Assembly: GCA_003218815.1 (NCBI GenBank)
Contig: QHON01000118.1
Span: forward strand, 1-6,624
Reading direction: 5' to 3'
Source: Verrucomicrobiota bacterium
Lineage (GTDB): Bacteria > Verrucomicrobiota > Verrucomicrobiia > Chthoniobacterales > UBA10450
Length of the DNA stretch: 6,624 nucleotides
The translations under genes were made by a program, and so were the position numbers. Shown here in pieces: positions 5,287 to 6,624 of this stretch. The first letter of the stretch is position 1. Every line of letters starts with the position of its first letter. Below the pieces are notes generated by a model. It saw only the letters and a program-made list of their open reading frames with translations, ran no database searches and was not told the DNA's origin.

Positions 5287-6608
5287 TTTGAGTCGCGCGC
5301 GAGCCGAATCCCTGTGAATTGCCAGCGTTTCTCGGGTTGGAAAAAATTGCGATAGGTGCGGCGAATATGAGTACGGGAAGTGGCGCAGGAACCGCCGCGC
5401 AAGACATACTGGTTGCACATGAACTTGCCGTTGTATTCACCAAGTGCGCCGGGCACAGCACGATAACCAGGGTAGGGGGAATACGCGCTCCGCGTCCATT
5501 CCCAAACGTCACCAAACATTTGGCGAATTTGTCGATTCTGTCCTGTCGATGCTCGCGGATGAAACTGCTCGTTCTCGACGAAATTGCCTTCGATCGCACA
5601 ATCAAGCGCAACACGTTCCCATTCAAATTCCGTGGGAAGCCGCGCGCCGCTCCAATTTGCGAAAGCGTCGGCTTCGAAATAGCTGACATGTGTCACTGGC
5701 TCTGATTCATCAACGGGACGAAGACCGGAAAGTGTGAACTGCCACCACGCGCCGTCGCGTTTTTCCCAGTAAAGCGGCGCCTCCCAGCGTTGTTCGTTCA
5801 CCGTCATCCAACCGAGCGACAGCCAAAACTCCGGGCGCGTATATCCGCCGGCTTCAATAAACTTGAGATACTCGCCATTTGTAGCGGGCCGCGAAGCGAG
5901 CGAAAACGGACCGACCAACGTTCGATGACGCGGGCCTTCGTTATCGTAGGAAAAGCCATTGCCCTCGTGACCGATCTCCGCGGTCGTCTCTTCGAAATGG
6001 AGGAAATGCATCGGGTCGGTTTTTGCTGAGACAACATCGATCTCGCGCTCGCGGAAAACGGGATAGAGCGGATTTTGCGCAAAAACATGCTTGATATCCG
6101 TGACGAGCAACTCCTGATGCTGTTGCTCGTGATGAATGCCAAGAACTAAAATTGGCTCGATCTCATCGAGAAGTTTTTCATCAGAATGACGAAGGAGATT
6201 GTCGATATGAGAATCGATCGATGAGCGATAGCGCTGTGCCTCTTTTACGGTGGGGCGGGAGATCAAGCCACGGAGATCCCGCCTGTGCATGTCGCCGGCC
6301 GCGTTGTAGTATGAATTGAAGAGATAGGCATATTGCGGAATTTCGGCGCGATATCCGGGAACGAATTTTTTCAGAATAAACGTTTCGAAAAACCACGTGG
6401 TGTGGGCAAGGTGCCATTTGGTCGGGCTGACGTCCGGTATCGATTGGACAACACAATCCTCGGGCTCAAGATTCCTGCACAGTCCAGTCGTGAAGTTTCT
6501 GACTTGGTGAAACCGCGCGAGCAAGCATTCGGCCCGCGATCGACCTTCGCTCGAACGCGGTCGCGCCGTGGTTGCTTGATTGATAGCGGGCGCGACGATT
6601 GAGCTCAA
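5283..6608 (-). CDS. egtB: Ergothioneine sulfoxide synthase EgtB (non-haem iron)
   Basis: EgtB uses Fe(II) and oxygen to join hercynine to a cysteine-type thiol as a sulfoxide, the central step of ergothioneine synthesis. The 441-residue protein has the expected two parts. A DinB-like N-terminal domain carries the iron-binding His69 (KWHLAHTTWF) and His160/His164 (HHEQQHQE). An FGE-sulfatase-type domain from about 215 to the end contains ARLPTEFEWE (322-331), GDVWEWT (366-372), LRGGSC (403-408) and the terminal GIRLAR. Tyr100-Tyr101 (FNSYYN) lie at the same distance from the three histidines as Tyr93/Tyr94 in the Chloracidobacterium enzyme (from memory). The mycobacterial WDxPxRR motif that binds gamma-glutamylcysteine is replaced by FFQPEKR (422-428). 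Direct use of cysteine is therefore likely but inferred. The start is TTG at 6608-6606, preceded by AGGAAGG with nine bases of spacing. The frame stays open to the window edge, so an upstream start is possible. It overlaps egtD by four bases. Confidence 0.95.
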   Translation of the reverse strand: MSSIVAPAINQATTARPRSSEGRSRAECLLARFHQVRNFTTGLCRNLEPEDCVVQSIPDVSPTKWHLAHTTWFFETFILKKFVPGYRAEIPQYAYLFNSYYNAAGDMHRRDLRGLISRPTVKEAQRYRSSIDSHIDNLLRHSDEKLLDEIEPILVLGIHHEQQHQELLVTDIKHVFAQNPLYPVFREREIDVVSAKTDPMHFLHFEETTAEIGHEGNGFSYDNEGPRHRTLVGPFSLASRPATNGEYLKFIEAGGYTRPEFWLSLGWMTVNEQRWEAPLYWEKRDGAWWQFTLSGLRPVDESEPVTHVSYFEADAFANWSGARLPTEFEWERVALDCAIEGNFVENEQFHPRASTGQNRQIRQMFGDVWEWTRSAYSPYPGYRAVPGALGEYNGKFMCNQYVLRGGSCATSRTHIRRTYRNFFQPEKRWQFTGIRLARDSK

Positions 6609-6617
6609 GTGATGCCG

Positions 6618-6624
6618 CCTTCCT
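6618..6624 (-). promoter_or_regulatory. Ribosome binding site for egtB
   Basis: The minus strand reads AGGAAGG at the window edge, nine bases before the TTG at 6608-6606. It is the only good Shine-Dalgarno-like sequence ahead of any gene start in the window and supports TTG as the egtB start. An ATG just beyond the edge cannot be excluded. Confidence 0.45.

Noticed and set aside
5287..5418. N-terminal extension of EgtD to an ATG at 5418
   Set aside because: The 44 extra residues overlap the EgtB core in another frame, look unlike EgtD, and the ATGA overlap gives a family-length protein from 5286.

Overview
The window looks like a chromosomal segment of a moderately GC-rich, Gram-negative-type bacterium. 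All six genes read on the minus strand, so gene order in transcription runs from high to low coordinates: egtB, egtD, an ABC ATPase, a fused substrate-binding/permease protein, an aldehyde dehydrogenase, and an MFS transporter cut by the window edge. The tight packing, intergenic palindromes of the GTAG (REP) type and the style of the proteins suggest a soil Verrucomicrobiota (Chthoniobacterales-like) genome. That is a tentative impression; no marker gene is present to prove it.

Region 1 (about 4312-6608) is a two-gene ergothioneine biosynthesis unit. EgtD trimethylates histidine to hercynine. EgtB, an iron-dependent sulfoxide synthase with a DinB-like N-terminus and an FGE-sulfatase C-terminus, adds the sulfur. 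The genes overlap by ATGA. EgtB carries a Tyr-Tyr pair and iron ligands at the spacing I recall for the Chloracidobacterium-type enzyme, and it lacks the mycobacterial gamma-glutamylcysteine-binding motif. It may therefore use cysteine directly, which would remove the need for EgtA and EgtC. No EgtE lyase is in the window.

Region 2 (1958-4230) is a two-gene ABC importer of the glycine betaine/carnitine/choline (OpuC/OsmX) family. It comprises a CBS-less ATPase and a single polypeptide that fuses a periplasmic binding domain (N-terminal) to the permease (C-terminal), again with an ATGA overlap. Ergothioneine is itself a trimethylammonium betaine, and the ergothioneine transporter EgtUV belongs to this family. 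The most attractive reading of the window is therefore a combined make-and-import locus for ergothioneine (or hercynine), with binding-domain/permease order opposite to that of EgtU. Specificity is inferred from context, not shown.

Region 3 (489-1853) encodes a Sad/GabD1-type succinate-semialdehyde dehydrogenase with all catalytic residues. Region 4 (1-418) encodes the N-terminal 139 residues of an organophosphate-antiporter-type MFS protein.

An 81-bp palindromic REP-doublet-like element fills the egtD-ATPase gap. A second GTAG-plus-hairpin element follows the permease gene. In both cases the GTAG tetranucleotide supplies the TAG stop codon of the preceding gene. There is no gene-free stretch above 300 bases, and I see no RNA gene, IS element or CRISPR array.
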